Assembly: GCA_034336665.1 (NCBI GenBank)
Contig: JAPFBE010000002.1
Coordinates: 31,041,406-31,105,405 of the forward strand
Source of the DNA: Luscinia megarhynchos
Lineage: Eukaryota; Chordata; Aves; Passeriformes; Turdidae
DNA length: 64,000 bases
Direction of reading: 5' to 3'
The notes below the pieces were generated by a model. That model saw nothing but the letters and a program-made list of their open reading frames with translations, did not search any database and had not been told where the DNA came from. This document shows, one piece after another, positions 38,838 to 50,948 of the stretch; position 1 is the first letter of the stretch, and each line of letters starts with the position of its first letter. Position numbers and translations under genes: made by a program.

Positions 38838-38890
38838 CACTTCACTTCACTTCACTTCACTTCACTTCACTTCATTTCACTTCATTTCAC
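38838..38890. repeat. (TTCAC)n pentanucleotide microsatellite
   Basis: About ten TTCAC units. The first seven or so are perfect, and two later units have become TTCAT. Total length is about 53 bp. Perfect tracts of this length are often length-variable. Confidence 0.9.
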
Positions 38891-40162
38891 TGGTATGCTT
38901 TTCACATGTAAGAAAGTGCCCTGACCTGCACCTTACATTTTGTTTGAGATAAACAATTTCTTTTCCTTTCTGTTCTCCTGTACAAGGTAGCAAGCTATTA
39001 AACTGTAACTGTATCAGCTTTTCTCACTCACAAGATTGACATTTCAAACAATTCAGTATTAATTTTCATCTCTGTTTCTCAGTATGTTCATGCTGAGAAG
39101 TGCCACTTACTTTTTGAAAATTTGGAGTTCTGATCTAAAAAGTGCATATAAATTAGTCACATATTCCATAAAATATACAAAGGTAGAAATGCAGATTTCA
39201 GAAACTGACAAAGTAATTTTATAAGCACTTTTAAATCCATGAGAATGAAAAAGCAGTTTTGAAAATACAAGTTTTGTGACAGCCTTACAGTAACAGGTAA
39301 GTGTATCAAAACATGTTTCTAGCCTTTTCTGTATCAACTTCGATTGATAAAATAGTGAGCTAGTTTTATTATCTGTAAGGTTCAAAGTAGTGTTTTCCCC
39401 TGAAATACATATCACCTTAGGTGATTTTTAAATGATAGAAGTGACATATATGGCAATTTTTACTAAAAGCACATTTCTTTGAAGAAACTCAAATTCCCAT
39501 TCATGACACATGTCAGTGCAAGAGAGTAGAACATGGCAGGTGAATTAGCATTTGATAAAGGGAAGTAATGCTGTTTTCTTCTCACATGTAAAGACCCTGA
39601 GAATGGGTCAGGGGCACTGTAGTTTCAAAAGGTGTTGAAGGTGGATCTGAGAAATGGAAACAAATTTAAACCAGTTATAAAAGAAAGGATGAGTTTATAT
39701 TGATTAAATTTAGACTACCTATAGATGGTTTTCAGTTAATATGACTGAAATTTACCCTGTAAATTAGTGCAGTTGTTGCTGCAAAATCTCATTGAATCCT
39801 AGTTCCCAAGTTAGATGTTGACAGGTGAAGTGGGCAGTACACAGTGCCCCTTTCACCTTGTGTGGTTTTTCAGAGATACTTCCACATCTATTTTTGTGTC
39901 CTCAAAGTTGTTTTCTTCATGTTTTAGAGTGCTTAAAAAGGAAAAATGCTGAGGACAAAACCCAAACACCATTCACAAAGGTGACACTGGTAGAAAATTC
40001 TGATTGCAGGGACCTAAGATATGTCCTTGCACAGGAGGACTAATTGTAGGCTAACACAGAAGTAAAATACCTGCAAATATGCAACACATGTGTTTGTCAT
40101 CATCTATTAGATTAAAAAATGCACCATAGAATGTCTCATTTTCCCTGGATAAAAAATGTGAC

Positions 40163-40590
40163 TGTCAGGGTTTAGAAATGGTGGTCCTTAATTTAGTGCT
40201 TCCACTAAAGTGAAAAACCACAGCTGCTTCCCTGTCCCCATCCCCACCAGTGAGAGACAAATGGCAGACATACCAAGCTGAGATAAGAACAATTTACTGG
40301 AAACCACAAGGAGATAAGAAGAGGGACAGTAACAGCAACAAAGTTGATAACAAAAAGATACAAAATTGATAGAAAAAGAGGATGTCTTACAGGCAGAAAT
40401 TGCTCTCCAACCAGGACAGTGAACAAAACAGTGGACAGACTTTCCATGTCCATGCTTTTTTCCTCAAACCCAAGACAGTGATGGTATCTAATAGCACCAT
40501 GCCTTGGACACACCCACACAGCTCCAGGCTCTGCCCCACCACAGCTACTGGAAAAAATTAACTCTGACCTTGTCTGAAAGTAGAGCAACA
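40163..40590 (-). mobile_element. Probable solo LTR (TGTCAGGGTTTAG family)
   Basis: The segment begins TGTCAGGGTTTAGAAATGG. It contains GTCCTTAATTTAGTGCTTCC, CATACCAAGCTGAGATAAGA, ACAATTTACTGGAAACC, GTGAACAAAACAGTGGACAG and AAAAAATTAACTCTGACC, phrases I associate with an avian ERV LTR of about 430 bp. The 5' TG end is clear. The 3' CA end is a guess (GCAACA at 40585-40590), and no matching target duplication was found. The motif order suggests minus orientation. The 129-residue minus-strand frame at 40205-40594 coincides with this LTR and is not a gene. Confidence 0.7.
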
Positions 40591-42448
40591 ACACAGACAG
40601 AAGATACCAGAGAGTTCAAAGAATGCAGAATTAGGAAAAACTGTGGGTGTCTGGATTCTTAAAACTGGTATTTTAACTAAATCTCAGTGCAGTTAAATTG
40701 AACTTAGTGTTTCTTTCTATTCTTGTACATTAGGTGCTTATACAATATTCATGGTTCTTAGCACTTGCCCAGTGTGGTACTTCTTTATTGAGTTACATGC
40801 ACTCTGTGCCAAAATACCAATCTGTACCTGTTTTGTTTTAGTCTTTGGTGGATTTAAGGATGGCAGTCAGTCACATACTTGTTGGTTTCTGCATGCCGTC
40901 CTCAGAGGCTTCTGTTTTCCTACAGTATTATTGGTCTTCATTAAGTACTTCCATGTAGGATTTTTTCTCTTCTAAGAGCCAGGTCATATCCTGGGTGTTT
41001 CCATCATTTATTGTGGGTTTTAGTGTTAAAGGCCCTTGTTTTAGGTAACACCAGGAAAATGTCAAATATCCTCTTAATTACAGAAAGCAGAATCATGGTC
41101 TTTTGCTGCAGCCTTTGCAAATGAATGCTTGTGTTTCCTGATGGATATTGTACCTTTATGTGCATGTAGTACCTCTCAAGAGGCACTGTCTGGGACTGGC
41201 TGGAAGCACTGTCACTGTGTCTTAGCTTTCTGGTCATTTTTGGGCTCTTGTTTTTGGTATTGGTTAAATAAGTCTCAGAAAATATCCACTTCCACCCCTA
41301 CTTAACAAGCAGTATTTTTAAAAAAACAAAATCTGCTGTTTCATGCTTATAACTGATGGGATTGAACAGCAGCGGTTTTGTAATACACAGTTACAAAATA
41401 TTAAAAGGGTAACAAATTCTCATCATCTGAGATAAGTGAGGAAATAATCAATTTGCTGAGGGGCCTTATTATCATAATTCCATAAGGTAAGACTGTGATT
41501 CTGCTACTTAATATCTCAATGGGCTCAATTAAACAAAAGTAAAGAAATGTATTTTTCCTCCCAGAGAAAGCCTAGAGAACCCTTAGACTTAGCTTCAAAG
41601 CTCCATTGATCTCTCCATGGCATCTCTATAAAATTACTTGAAATCTGGTATTACTGATAAAATCTTCAGTGTTATTATGTTTTTCATTTTCCTTTTGCTT
41701 TCTCTTGTGGCTGTGTTATGCAAGAGGTTGTGTGAAATGAAAAAGATTAAATGACTACCCCCTAGAGTTAGCAATTTTATATATATAATGTATGATATTT
41801 TATAATGATAGATTGGACTTAAGGAATTGACCTAAGAAAGAATTGAGATGCCTTAGTGCATAAATCCATGCTTTTTGTATAGATATGTAATATGAGTAGT
41901 GTAATTTGAAAGACCAGGTTAAGACAAAAGAAAACAGCATGTTGTTGGCACTTATAATTGAAGGACTGTATTTTTTTCAAATAGGAACTAGATAATTGAA
42001 TATTTTAGATACAATCACTCCAGTATTCCAGAATGAAGATTTTAAGCAAACACAATCAGAGAAACACCTTTAAAGAGATAGTTTTGAGAATTTTCAGTAG
42101 ATTGTCGAGCCCTACCTTACAAAAAGCAATGGAAATAAAACCTACCTTGTTGCTGATGGTTTATGAACCTTGATCAATGTGCAGGAAAGTAATCAACAAT
42201 TCATGAAATTCAAAATTGCTTGTCTTTGTGATCTCAACTGTTAAGTAATTGCTATCAGTCTGGGATATGTATACTATGAAATTCCTTTGGTCACTAGATG
42301 ATATGGTGCCAGTTTACTTCCTTTTAGTCCATGTAAGCTTAGAAAATGAAGTTAACTGGGTAACTTTAAAAAATACACTTTAAAAATAAAGTAACTTTTT
42401 CAGGTTGTAGGGAAGGCTTCAGTCTGCAAGTGCAATAAAGACAAAGTT

Positions 42449-43432
42449 TGGTATTACTGGATCTATTTGGCTTGGAAGGGACCTCCAGAGGTCAGGCTGC
42501 TCCAGTAACAGAAGGTGGCTTAGGACTTTATCCAGCTGATGAGATGGAGATTCCTCAACCTCCTTGGGCAACCGACCACCACCATAGCAAAAGTAGTCTT
42601 CCTTTTATCAGTTGGAATTTCCCATGTTCCAGCACGTCTTTTTCTTCTTTTTCTTAGACTGTGGAGCTCTTAAGACAATCCTGACCCCATCTTCTCCACA
42701 CCATTCCAATAAGTAGTTGTGATCAATAGCAAGATCTCTCCATAACCTTCCTTTAAGGCCCAGATGATGCAGTTTTTGTCTGCATGTGTTCCAGTTCTCG
42801 AGCTGTCTTTGTGGTGCTCCACTGAACTAGTTCCAGTATTTTGCAATGCCTTTTTGCACTGGGCAGAAAAAAACTGCATGTGACACTCTAAGTGTAGTGT
42901 AAATGCAGAGTTGTTTGAGTGAGAGGAAGAATCATATTTCTGTTGGGTTGGCTAGACTCCATGTAATAAAGCCCAGAATATCATTGGCCTCCTGCTCTGC
43001 AAGGGCACATTCTGGACTTCTGCTCAGCTTGTCTACCAGCACTTCTAGGTTTCTTTTTTTTTTTTTTCTTTGAAACTTGCTTTCTAACCAGCTGACACCC
43101 ATCTGTATGCTGGAACGGGGGCTTATTTAATCTTGGGTATGTTTGCCTGTGTTGAACTTCTGTGCTGTTCAGCTGTCCATCTGCATAGCAGTCCTGCCCT
43201 TCAGTGTATTAACTACTCCTCCCAACATCATACTGTCCACAGTCTTTCTTTCTGTCCTATCCTTCAGACTGTTGATGAAGATGTGAAACAGTCTTGCCCC
43301 CAGCACCACCACCTGTGAGGCACCTCTAAGCAATTATCTGCTCATAGGATTTCATACTGGCAGTGAAGCCCTTTCATCCAGCCAGTTTTCTGCCCACCAT
43401 ATCATCTACTTATCTGGTCAAAATCTCAGTAA
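42449..43432 (-). repeat. CR1 LINE, about 1 kb of the 3' portion
   Basis: It opens at the CR1 3' end (GGATCTATTTGGCTTGGAAG, GACCTCCAGAGGTCAGG, CTCCTTGGGCAACCGACC). It continues through AGCCCAGAATATCATTGGCC, TCTACCAGCACTTCTAGG and GTCTTGCCCCCAGCACCACC to ATCCAGCCAGTTTTCTGCCC. This is the order expected for a minus-strand CR1. A T-rich run near 43050-43072 sits within it. It is one of the longer CR1 copies in the window. Confidence 0.85.
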
Positions 43433-43795
43433 GAGCACTAAATGGGGTGAGGGTAAACTGGCATGTTTGTTATTGCAAGCAGCGTAAACTCTGAAATTCC
43501 TAAATTAGAAGTGGATAAACACAATTTAAATGTCTTTAACCTCAGTGACATCATTGCAGATACTTAAGTTGCTTCAGGACAAGGTTCACCAAATTTTAAA
43601 CCACAGTTTCAGTGTGACAGTGTATAGACTTCAGGGAATAACCATCTTCTTGTGGAATCAGGGCCATAATAGGATAATTGTAACTAAATTCACTTAAACA
43701 CAGAAGTTTGCAAGAGGGAATTGTAATAGTAGCTCAATTTGTGGCATTTTTAGTAAGGCATTGTAGCTTGCAGATTTTAAAAGGGAAATACTCTA

Positions 43796-44017
43796 GAATG
43801 CCATAGAATACCCTGAGTTAGAAGAGACCTACAAGGATAATCAAGTCAAACTCCTGGCCCTGCACAGGACCGTGCCCATGAGTCACACCCTGTGCTGGAG
43901 AGCATTGTCCAAGCACTTCTTGAAGTCTCTCAGGCTGGTGCTGTGACCACTTCCTTGGGGAACCTGTTCCAGTGCCCAAACACCCTCTGGGTGAAAAACC
44001 TTTTCCTAACATTTGTC
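43796..44017 (-). repeat. CR1 LINE 3'-end fragment
   Basis: AATGCCATAGAATACCCTGAGTTAGAAGAGACCTACAAGG is followed by GCACAGGACCGTGCCCATGAGTCACACCC and TTCCTTGGGGAACCTGTTCC. It ends in GTGAAAAACCTTTTCCTAAC. These are the typical reverse-complemented CR1 3' motifs. Confidence 0.88.
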
Positions 44018-44335
44018 TTTGGAATTGATTACTTTCAAATCAGTTGAAATAAATGTAATTTCTGTAGTGTTCAACAGTGATGCCTATTATTAAACTAATC
44101 ACATATAGACTAATAGATTTTGATCTTATACAGAATTGTATAGCAATAACATGAATTTTAAATTATTTTAGACACATGGAAAAAATTGTTGTAAGAAGTG
44201 TAATCAGAACACTCTCATGTACAAAGGCATTTTGATTCTGTCCTTTAAAATAACTTACTTCAGATTCACCTCTGAAAATCATCTGCAAAAGTATCTGCAT
44301 ATTAAATTGATGTAGAGTGCCTTTAACCTAATCTT

Positions 44336-44412
44336 TATTTATATAAATATATACACACTACAGCACTCTGTATGTGTGTGATCCTGTGTATGTGTGTGTT
44401 TATATGTATTTA
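44336..44412. repeat. TA/TG-rich simple-sequence stretch
   Basis: Alternating pyrimidine-purine runs (TATATAAATATATACACAC, TATGTGTGTG, TGTATGTGTGTGTTTATATG), imperfect and interrupted. No gene is associated with them. Confidence 0.6.
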
Positions 44413-44417
44413 GGTAG

Positions 44418-47146
44418 GTTTTATTCCAGCCTTTAACCTACACCAAAGAGGAAGAGAAGCTGTGCTAAGGAGTGCATGTATAAAATTACTCCCTTCATGT
44501 AAAACACACATTGTATTATGGTGTACAATTGCAACAACTAGAAGAAAATCTTGTTGCTGTCAGCTTAGTCATCTCATGGGAGCTAGAAGGAATTTTTCCA
44601 TCAAGTTCCTGAGAAGCAGGATTCAACTCAGAGTAACAAAGCAGCATTATTAAGATAGAGTGAGTAGGCTGCATAAGTACTAATCACCATACAATGCCAA
44701 ACAATGGTAAGGTCTACTTTAAATCAATTAATTAAATAGGAGAGTGAAGTGAAAGTACAAGTGGTTCTTACCATGTTAATAACATCTAGGTAAAATTCTT
44801 AGGTGCCTGGTGGTAAATTAAGAACTGAATTTCTGTTTTCAGTCATGACATAGGCATTAAATGGACTATTCTAAAGGACTAATAGTTTATTATGAAAAAC
44901 AGAGTTGGATGCCAATTCATTCACTTTGATCCTTTGAAAATGTTGTACTTATCCCATTAAGTATATTTAATAGAAATAAATTCATTTTAAATATATTATA
45001 TAATACAGTTCTTTTTTTAATAGTTGAATTTCTATTTTCACCCTGAAAATTATAGGTTTTCAGCTGATTGAGTTAGCATATTTAGGAAACTACAGTTCCC
45101 TAACCTAACACATGGTAATTCACCATGAGGCAGTCAGTGCCAAAATACCCTCCTGCTTTTAGGTTCTATTCAGCCCCTCGTTAACACATCACATCGACAT
45201 TGAAACAACACTCCCTCACTAATCTGCCAAAATGAGCTGGGGGAGCAAAAAGATTACTGTTTCCTTTTACAGATAAATTTCATTAAACAGAACAAACTCA
45301 AATGAGTCAGGTGAGCAGCTGACCTGAGAGGTGAAAAACTGTGACTTGCCCCAGTAGTCTTATGATGCTCAAAATGATAAATTTTCACACTTGCATACTG
45401 GAGGTCTGCCCACAGCCTGAAAATTGTTTAATTTTGTTAGAATCCAGCCACCAAGAATCCTGTCTTAGTATTATTGCATCACTGTAAACTGTTGCTTTAC
45501 TAAAAACCCTCCCTGCCCCTTCCCTCCCTCCCAAAACAAAACAACCAGTTTTGGGAATTCCTTCATGTCTTACTGGAAAATTAGAATACCAAAACATATA
45601 AGCTATGTTCCTTGGACAGACTAAAGCAGGGTGCTTTAGAATATAATGGTATCAGATAGGCTGGCAAGCTGGCATGTGTAATTTCTCTGTATTGGTATTA
45701 AATCTGCAGCAGCTAGAGGTGTTATCCTCTGCTGTACAATGCTGTACCACAATGTCTAGATCAAGCCCCAAAGAAAAGGCCGTGTCTCCTTCTCTCTTGT
45801 GAGCCACTAACAGTCTGAAATACCAAGTACATCACAAGCAAAGCCTTTGAGACAGGGGGTTCTCAGGATGGATTTTTGTGCATTATCCACTGTAGTTAAA
45901 TCCATTCTTCTGCGTTGGGATTGAATATGTATATGTCTTATAGTGAAAAGCTCAGCTTCTTCATAGGGAGACTGAAATTCATCTCATTCAGTTGTAGCCC
46001 TGTTCAAGCATCTTTCATTCACTAGGACTTTTCTGATAAGCTGTGTTCAGCTTACAGAAACTTCAAGGCTGAGGCAAAGTTATTAGGAGAGAGAAAAGGA
46101 CTGCACCTCTAGTTCAATCTTCAAACAATACAGATTAAGAGTCAGAGATTAGCTTCATTGTAACCCTTCCCACATTCTCATGAAAATCAAATGTTGTCTC
46201 TTTCCTTCCCCATTTTATTCTAAAATCTACTTAAAATTTAAGACATCAGTAACTATTAGTCTGGCAGCATTATTAGCAAGCTGCATTTTGGAGCCCTGTG
46301 GCTAGAGATTAGTTGTAGAGTTGCCACCAAAGTAAACAAAGTAAGAGAATAAAATTATTTACAAAGCAAATGCTAAAAAGCCTCATCTTGAAGCTGGAAG
46401 AGTTCATTTGCTTCAATCATTCCTGAGGAGAAAAACACTAAGTCTTAGGTGGCTTGAGTTGGACATTGGCCCATCTTGCCTTGGTTTCTGTGACTTCATT
46501 CAGTGAATGAATAATCACAACTGGCTTTGTCATTGTGAGAGACAATTACTGTGCAGAAAATGTCTGGACATCACCCATCAGGAATTCTAAAAAGCTTATC
46601 ATTATTATAAAACTGATGGACGTACTTTCAGAACCAGTGGTACTAATTTGGAAGTTAGGGCGGCATGGGCTTTTTAACCAGTTGTACAGCCTAGACAGGA
46701 GAAAAGCATCCAAGGTGAGCTGTTCACACACTAATCTCCCTGGAAAGAGCAGCAGCTGACCCAGGAGCCAAGTCACCTGAAGGCTGTGAACAACAAAAAA
46801 AATAATATTCCCTGGATTATGAAGAGGAGTGGAGGAAGGTGTCTCAGCTTTCTGCTTCACCTGATTCTGAAAGAAAGAGAGCAGACAACAACGAGTAAGA
46901 AAAGGGTGGTGGTCAAATATACTCAAGGAATTGTGCAATTAGAAAATATTCAGGCATGGATCTGGGGACTCCTATCATGAATCTGTCATTTTTCATCTAG
47001 GTTGTTTCCTTGCATCTCTTTTTCTCCCTTTCTTCCCAATACCAGGAAGTTAAGCCGTTCATTCATTTTGCAAGATAACATTATCATCCAAGAAGTATTG
47101 CACTCATTCACAAGCTGAAAGGGTACTTCACCTAAGGAGTTTATTT
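44418..47146 (+). other. CTNND2: CTNND2 intron, 44.4-47.1 kb, nothing recognised
   Basis: No repeat family, exon or RNA gene is recognisable. The area near 44940-45010 is very A+T-rich. The opposing frames at 46535-46938 are shadows of each other with no domain I know. Confidence 0.7.
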
Positions 47147-47147
47147 A

Positions 47148-48366
47148 CAGGGCCCTGAACCACAGAGACTTTAAGCAGAAGTCTCAAGCCATAATGGTCC
47201 TGAAGGAGATGCAAAGTATTATCAAAAGCAGCTATCATATTTTGACTGCAGGAGTTTTGAAAATAAGTTCTGTTTGCAGATTTCTGCCAGCCATCATTCT
47301 GAGCCCACTAAACCAATTCATTTGCAGAATCAGCTGAAATTCACCATTTACTCTCTAGGGAAACCAACTGGTGCTGAGTCACGTGATAGACCTGTTGGTA
47401 AAAAGCTCTGTGAGCCAATCCATCAAGTTACAGCTCTACCTTCTACTCCTTCAAAATACAGCATCCACAACCTCAGTCAATTGATAGTCCTGTCCTGTCT
47501 CTCCCAGCATGTCACAAGCCTCCACTTTCTGAAGTTAACTCTCTGCCTGACTCTCCTCCACCTCAGAATAAGCCAGCAATTTTCAGGTCTCTAGAGAGGA
47601 CGTGGTGCAGTTCACTTTTTATCCTCAGAAAAGCTTCCCTGACAAAGGCCCTGTTAAAGGAACTAACAGATTCAGAAAACACTCACTCCTTCTTACAACT
47701 GCCTTATAATAAAACCTCACCTAGTGCTGCAAGGCCCTTTGAGCACAAGTTTGAAAGTCCTAAACCCAAACACAATTTCTTTGACAAATGAAGTTTGACA
47801 TAAATTACAGTCACCATCAAAATCTCCCAATTCTCAACAACTAGTTTCAAAAGCACACAGCTTATTGCAGCTTCCCAAGTTTGACAGTGGAATGGGTACA
47901 ATACCTTCAGTGAACAGGTTCAACAATCCTAAGTATCAGCTCAATAATGGTAATGGTGTTCCTAATACCATTCCTATAAACCCTTCAGCACTCAAGGATG
48001 AGAAGGAACCACAGACACCCTGTTGGCAGCCACAGCAGGAGGTGTATTTAACAGCTATGTGGTGTATTCAGCTCCATAGGGACTGGAATTAGTTTATTTA
48101 TACCCCAGGGTATATTCCAGATGGACTAGAACAAGAAATCTGTTTCAAAGTCTGCAGAGACAACACTTCCACTTTTGGTCAAAAAGAAAAGTGAAATGCT
48201 TCTTAGCCCCTCAGTAATGTCAGGGCCTCATGGATTAACATTCCTGAAATCACTGGAACTGTGCCTGATGTACTGTGACCCCAAAACCTGTCAAGAGCAA
48301 GTCCCTTCCTGGGGATCCAGACTATCTCATTGAAGGAAACGGTTTCTCAGTCCTAATTGACGATAA
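47148..48366 (+). pseudogene. TJP1: Decayed retrocopy of TJP1 (ZO-1) 3' coding region, including the ZU5 domain
   Basis: Across three shifting frames the segment follows the C-terminal part of zonula occludens-1 in order. It reads QLSYFDCRSFENK and ASHHSEPTKPIHLQNQL (near 47215-47335). Then QNKPAIFR and FYPQKSFPDKGPVKGT follow, with ARPFEHKFESPK near 47728. LQLPKFDSG and NPKYQLNNGNGVPNTIP come next. The ZU5 pieces are VFSSIGTGISLFIPQG (48064-48111), LLSPSVMSGPHGLTFLK (about 48200-48250) and SLPGDPDYL and FSVLID (48300-48360). A TAA at 48364 sits where ZO-1 ends. The frame is broken by a TAA at 47172-47174, TAGs at 47592 and near 48122, and several frameshifts (first near 47465, then near 47590). 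No intron interrupts the roughly 1.2 kb, so it looks like a 5'-truncated processed pseudogene. TJP1 is the family member with a C-terminal ZU5 domain. ZO-1 scaffolds tight junctions; this copy cannot encode it. The 75-residue frame at 47865-48092 is a surviving piece. Confidence 0.9.
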
Positions 48367-49844
48367 AGTTAGCTCAGTGAATAAAAAATGGGAAACTGAG
48401 GTGGACCTCACATATAAGGTGAACCACTGTATTCCAGGGCCAGTAAGAGCGGCTTGCAAGCTGAATTCAGAATTCAGAAACAACGAAATTTACCATATGA
48501 ACCAGTTCTTTCTTCCCATTTTAGACACTTGACTTGCAATTTTGTTTGTTCCAGTTCTTTAAGTAGATCATATGATGACCTCATCCTAAACATGCAATGG
48601 GGCCATACATCCGGGGCCTTTGGTTTTTCTGCCATCTCTTGGTGACCTGCAGTCTCCAGTAGCAGCCTCCTCTGCCACGTGTTGTGCATGAAAACATTGA
48701 GTAAGAATGGTGCCATTGCAGTACATTACCATAAAGAACACAGCACTGTTCCTTGTTTGCAAGTTGAAGAGGCAGAGTTAGAGTAGCTGAATATATAATT
48801 AAAGCTGAGATGGCAGTCAGTTCAGTCTGTTTTCCTAGCTACTCTTGTTGCTTTCATTTGGGCTCATTCTGGTTGGTCCCTGTCTTTCCTGAAGTCTGCC
48901 ATTCAGACTCCTTGTATTTCTCCATAAGCTCTGCACAGAGGAACACATCATCTGTATGCTCTGCCAGGAGTAGTTGTTAATATACTCCTGAATAGCTGCC
49001 TTTGTCACAGCAACTCATCTTGTAACACATGCCTATCTTATGATCTTCTCTGGCTTCCTGATCCTTTCCTCCAGAATTGCAACTCAGTAAATTGTTCTTC
49101 ATTCTTTATTTCTGCAGATAATCGTCTTCTGCCTCTCTGTAATAATATTATCCATTTGACTTTAATGAATTCCTTCTTCTAAAATCAAGATAACTGAAGT
49201 CTAAAGCAGTCCTCAAACATTTTTCAGCCTCTGTCCTTGTCTCTGTCACCATCCATATAACTGACTGACAGAGCATGGATATAGACCCAGGATAGAAAAT
49301 TGTCTACAGAAATTAATTCATAATTTTTCTACAGAATTCTTTTGGTAAATGCTTATATTTCAACAACGAACCGTTAGCATCTGTTTTGAATAGCACCATC
49401 CAAACATTTTTTCATCCTATCTGCACAAGTTCCATCTTAGTTTCCATTCCTGTTCTGTCAATAAATACATATTTTCTCCTCTATACTAGTTATTCTTTCC
49501 TCTTGCATACTCTTGCTGCCTTCGTATCCCAGAATATATTCATATCAAAAAGAAGGATGTCCATTTTGGTCCTTTTGTAATTAAAATTGTGGTTAAAATT
49601 TGTACTGGGAGAAGAGACTAAACAAATGTGCACACATGAAGACACACATTCCTCATATTTAAATGTTTCTTCCATTAAGAATAATAATCTTTTTGACAGG
49701 AGAGCAGCAGAGGGACTTTATGTGCCATCTGTTGTATTATGTCAACTATATGAGATATAATGCGTATATTTTTTAATAGTTTTCTATTGATCTGCAGTTG
49801 CCTCATGATGGTTTTGCATTGCATTTTTACATTTCTTTTGGGCA
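48367..49844 (+). other. Intron sequence after the TJP1 copy, possibly including its 3' UTR
   Basis: If the TJP1 retrocopy was made from full-length mRNA, the stretch after 48366 would start as TJP1 3' UTR. I cannot recognise that UTR from memory, and I see no clear poly(A) tract or target-site duplication marking the end. No other gene is visible. Confidence 0.4.
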
Positions 49845-49908
49845 GGGAGGTAAGGTTAGATAAATTCCTGATGTCCTTTCCAACCTCAGTTATTCTGGTT
49901 CTACATGA
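49843..49908 (+). repeat. Short CR1 3'-end fragment (plus orientation)
   Basis: GGGCAGGGAGGTAAGGTTAGATAAATTCCTGATGTCCTTTCCAACCTCAGTTATTCTGGTTC matches the plus-strand CR1 tail (…GGTTGGACTAGATGA…GTCCCTTCCAACC…ATTCTATG). It is about 65 bp. Confidence 0.75.
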
Positions 49909-50948
49909 AATTTTGACATTTACTTGATATTAATAAAGGCATTTTTTCGTGTGTATCTACATAAAGTCAAATACTTTTGTGAATTATAGGGACAGCATTA
50001 TCAGACTCGGTCTCTGAAAGGAGAAATAATTCCAGGACAAAGAGAACTTAACATAAATGACAGATTTATCTACTTTCATTTGCTTTCAGAAGAGGATTTC
50101 ACAACTCAGAAGTCGGCCAGGTTCCAAGATATTCTTCATTATATTTACTTCTAATGTTTGAAATAAATACATACTAAGGATGTATTTCAGACATTTTCAA
50201 AGATAAGAATATGTGTGTCAATAAATCTGGAAGCTAAGAGCTAACCAGTAGAATATCTCATAATTGGTAAGAGAGTGCTTTATATTAATGATCTTTAAAG
50301 AATCTTTTCAGCCTGGTTTTTCTGCTATAAATTTGATACAACACAACTGCAAATGTGCTTTGTATGGCTGTTTATATTAGATAAGGAGCTCATGTTTAAA
50401 TGAACGCGTGGCTGCACAATATTGCTGTTAACTGTGTCTCACTCAAAAGCTGATATGCAAATACTAATATTCTCCTTCCCTCGTGTTTTCTCACAAAAAG
50501 TTTCATTTATTGAGTGGATTTTTTTGGGAGTAGTACTATGATATTTAATATCCATTTAGTTTAATGGTGCCATTTAAATGGAGTATTTAGCATAATTGTT
50601 AAAGGGAAGACCACTTGCTAGTGCATTGCATCATATTTGATTCATAGGCAGGAATTTTAATTGGGTGTTTCTGCTAAATCGAGCTGGGAACCAGTTTGAG
50701 CTGCAGGAAAAGCAGGACTAACAGGAGTAAAATCTTTAATTTTCTCACATAGTGAGTACTAATGTTTGCTTGAGAGATAAATGAAGCCTTATATCACTGC
50801 TTCTGCTCAGCTTTATGAGAGCAAGATCATGCCAAAAAACTGGTTTCTGTTTTGAACATTATAAGCATTTTTGTCAGCTTATTTTCAACTTTTACCGGCT
50901 TCATTAGTCTTGTGTTTTGTTATTGGCTGAGAAGTTGTGTTTGTGCTG

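Larger units (their letters stand above)
34964..40162 (+). other. CTNND2: CTNND2 intron, 35.0-40.2 kb
   Basis: Mostly plain intron sequence. It contains a CR1 scrap near 36.7 kb and a TTCAC array near 38.84 kb. The 121-residue frame at 35408-35773 shows no domain I recognise and no codon-level support. Confidence 0.8.

Noticed and set aside
40205..40594. 129-residue minus-strand frame with hydrophobic segments
   Set aside because: It coincides almost exactly with the third LTR and shows no protein similarity I recognise.
46546..46938. 130-residue minus-strand frame with an overlapping plus-strand frame (46535-46759)
   Set aside because: The two strands shadow each other. Neither resembles a known protein, nor the TJP1 copy just downstream.
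47865..48092. 75-residue frame as a small functional gene
   Set aside because: It is one in-frame remnant of the TJP1 retrocopy. Neighbouring remnants lie in other frames with stops between them.
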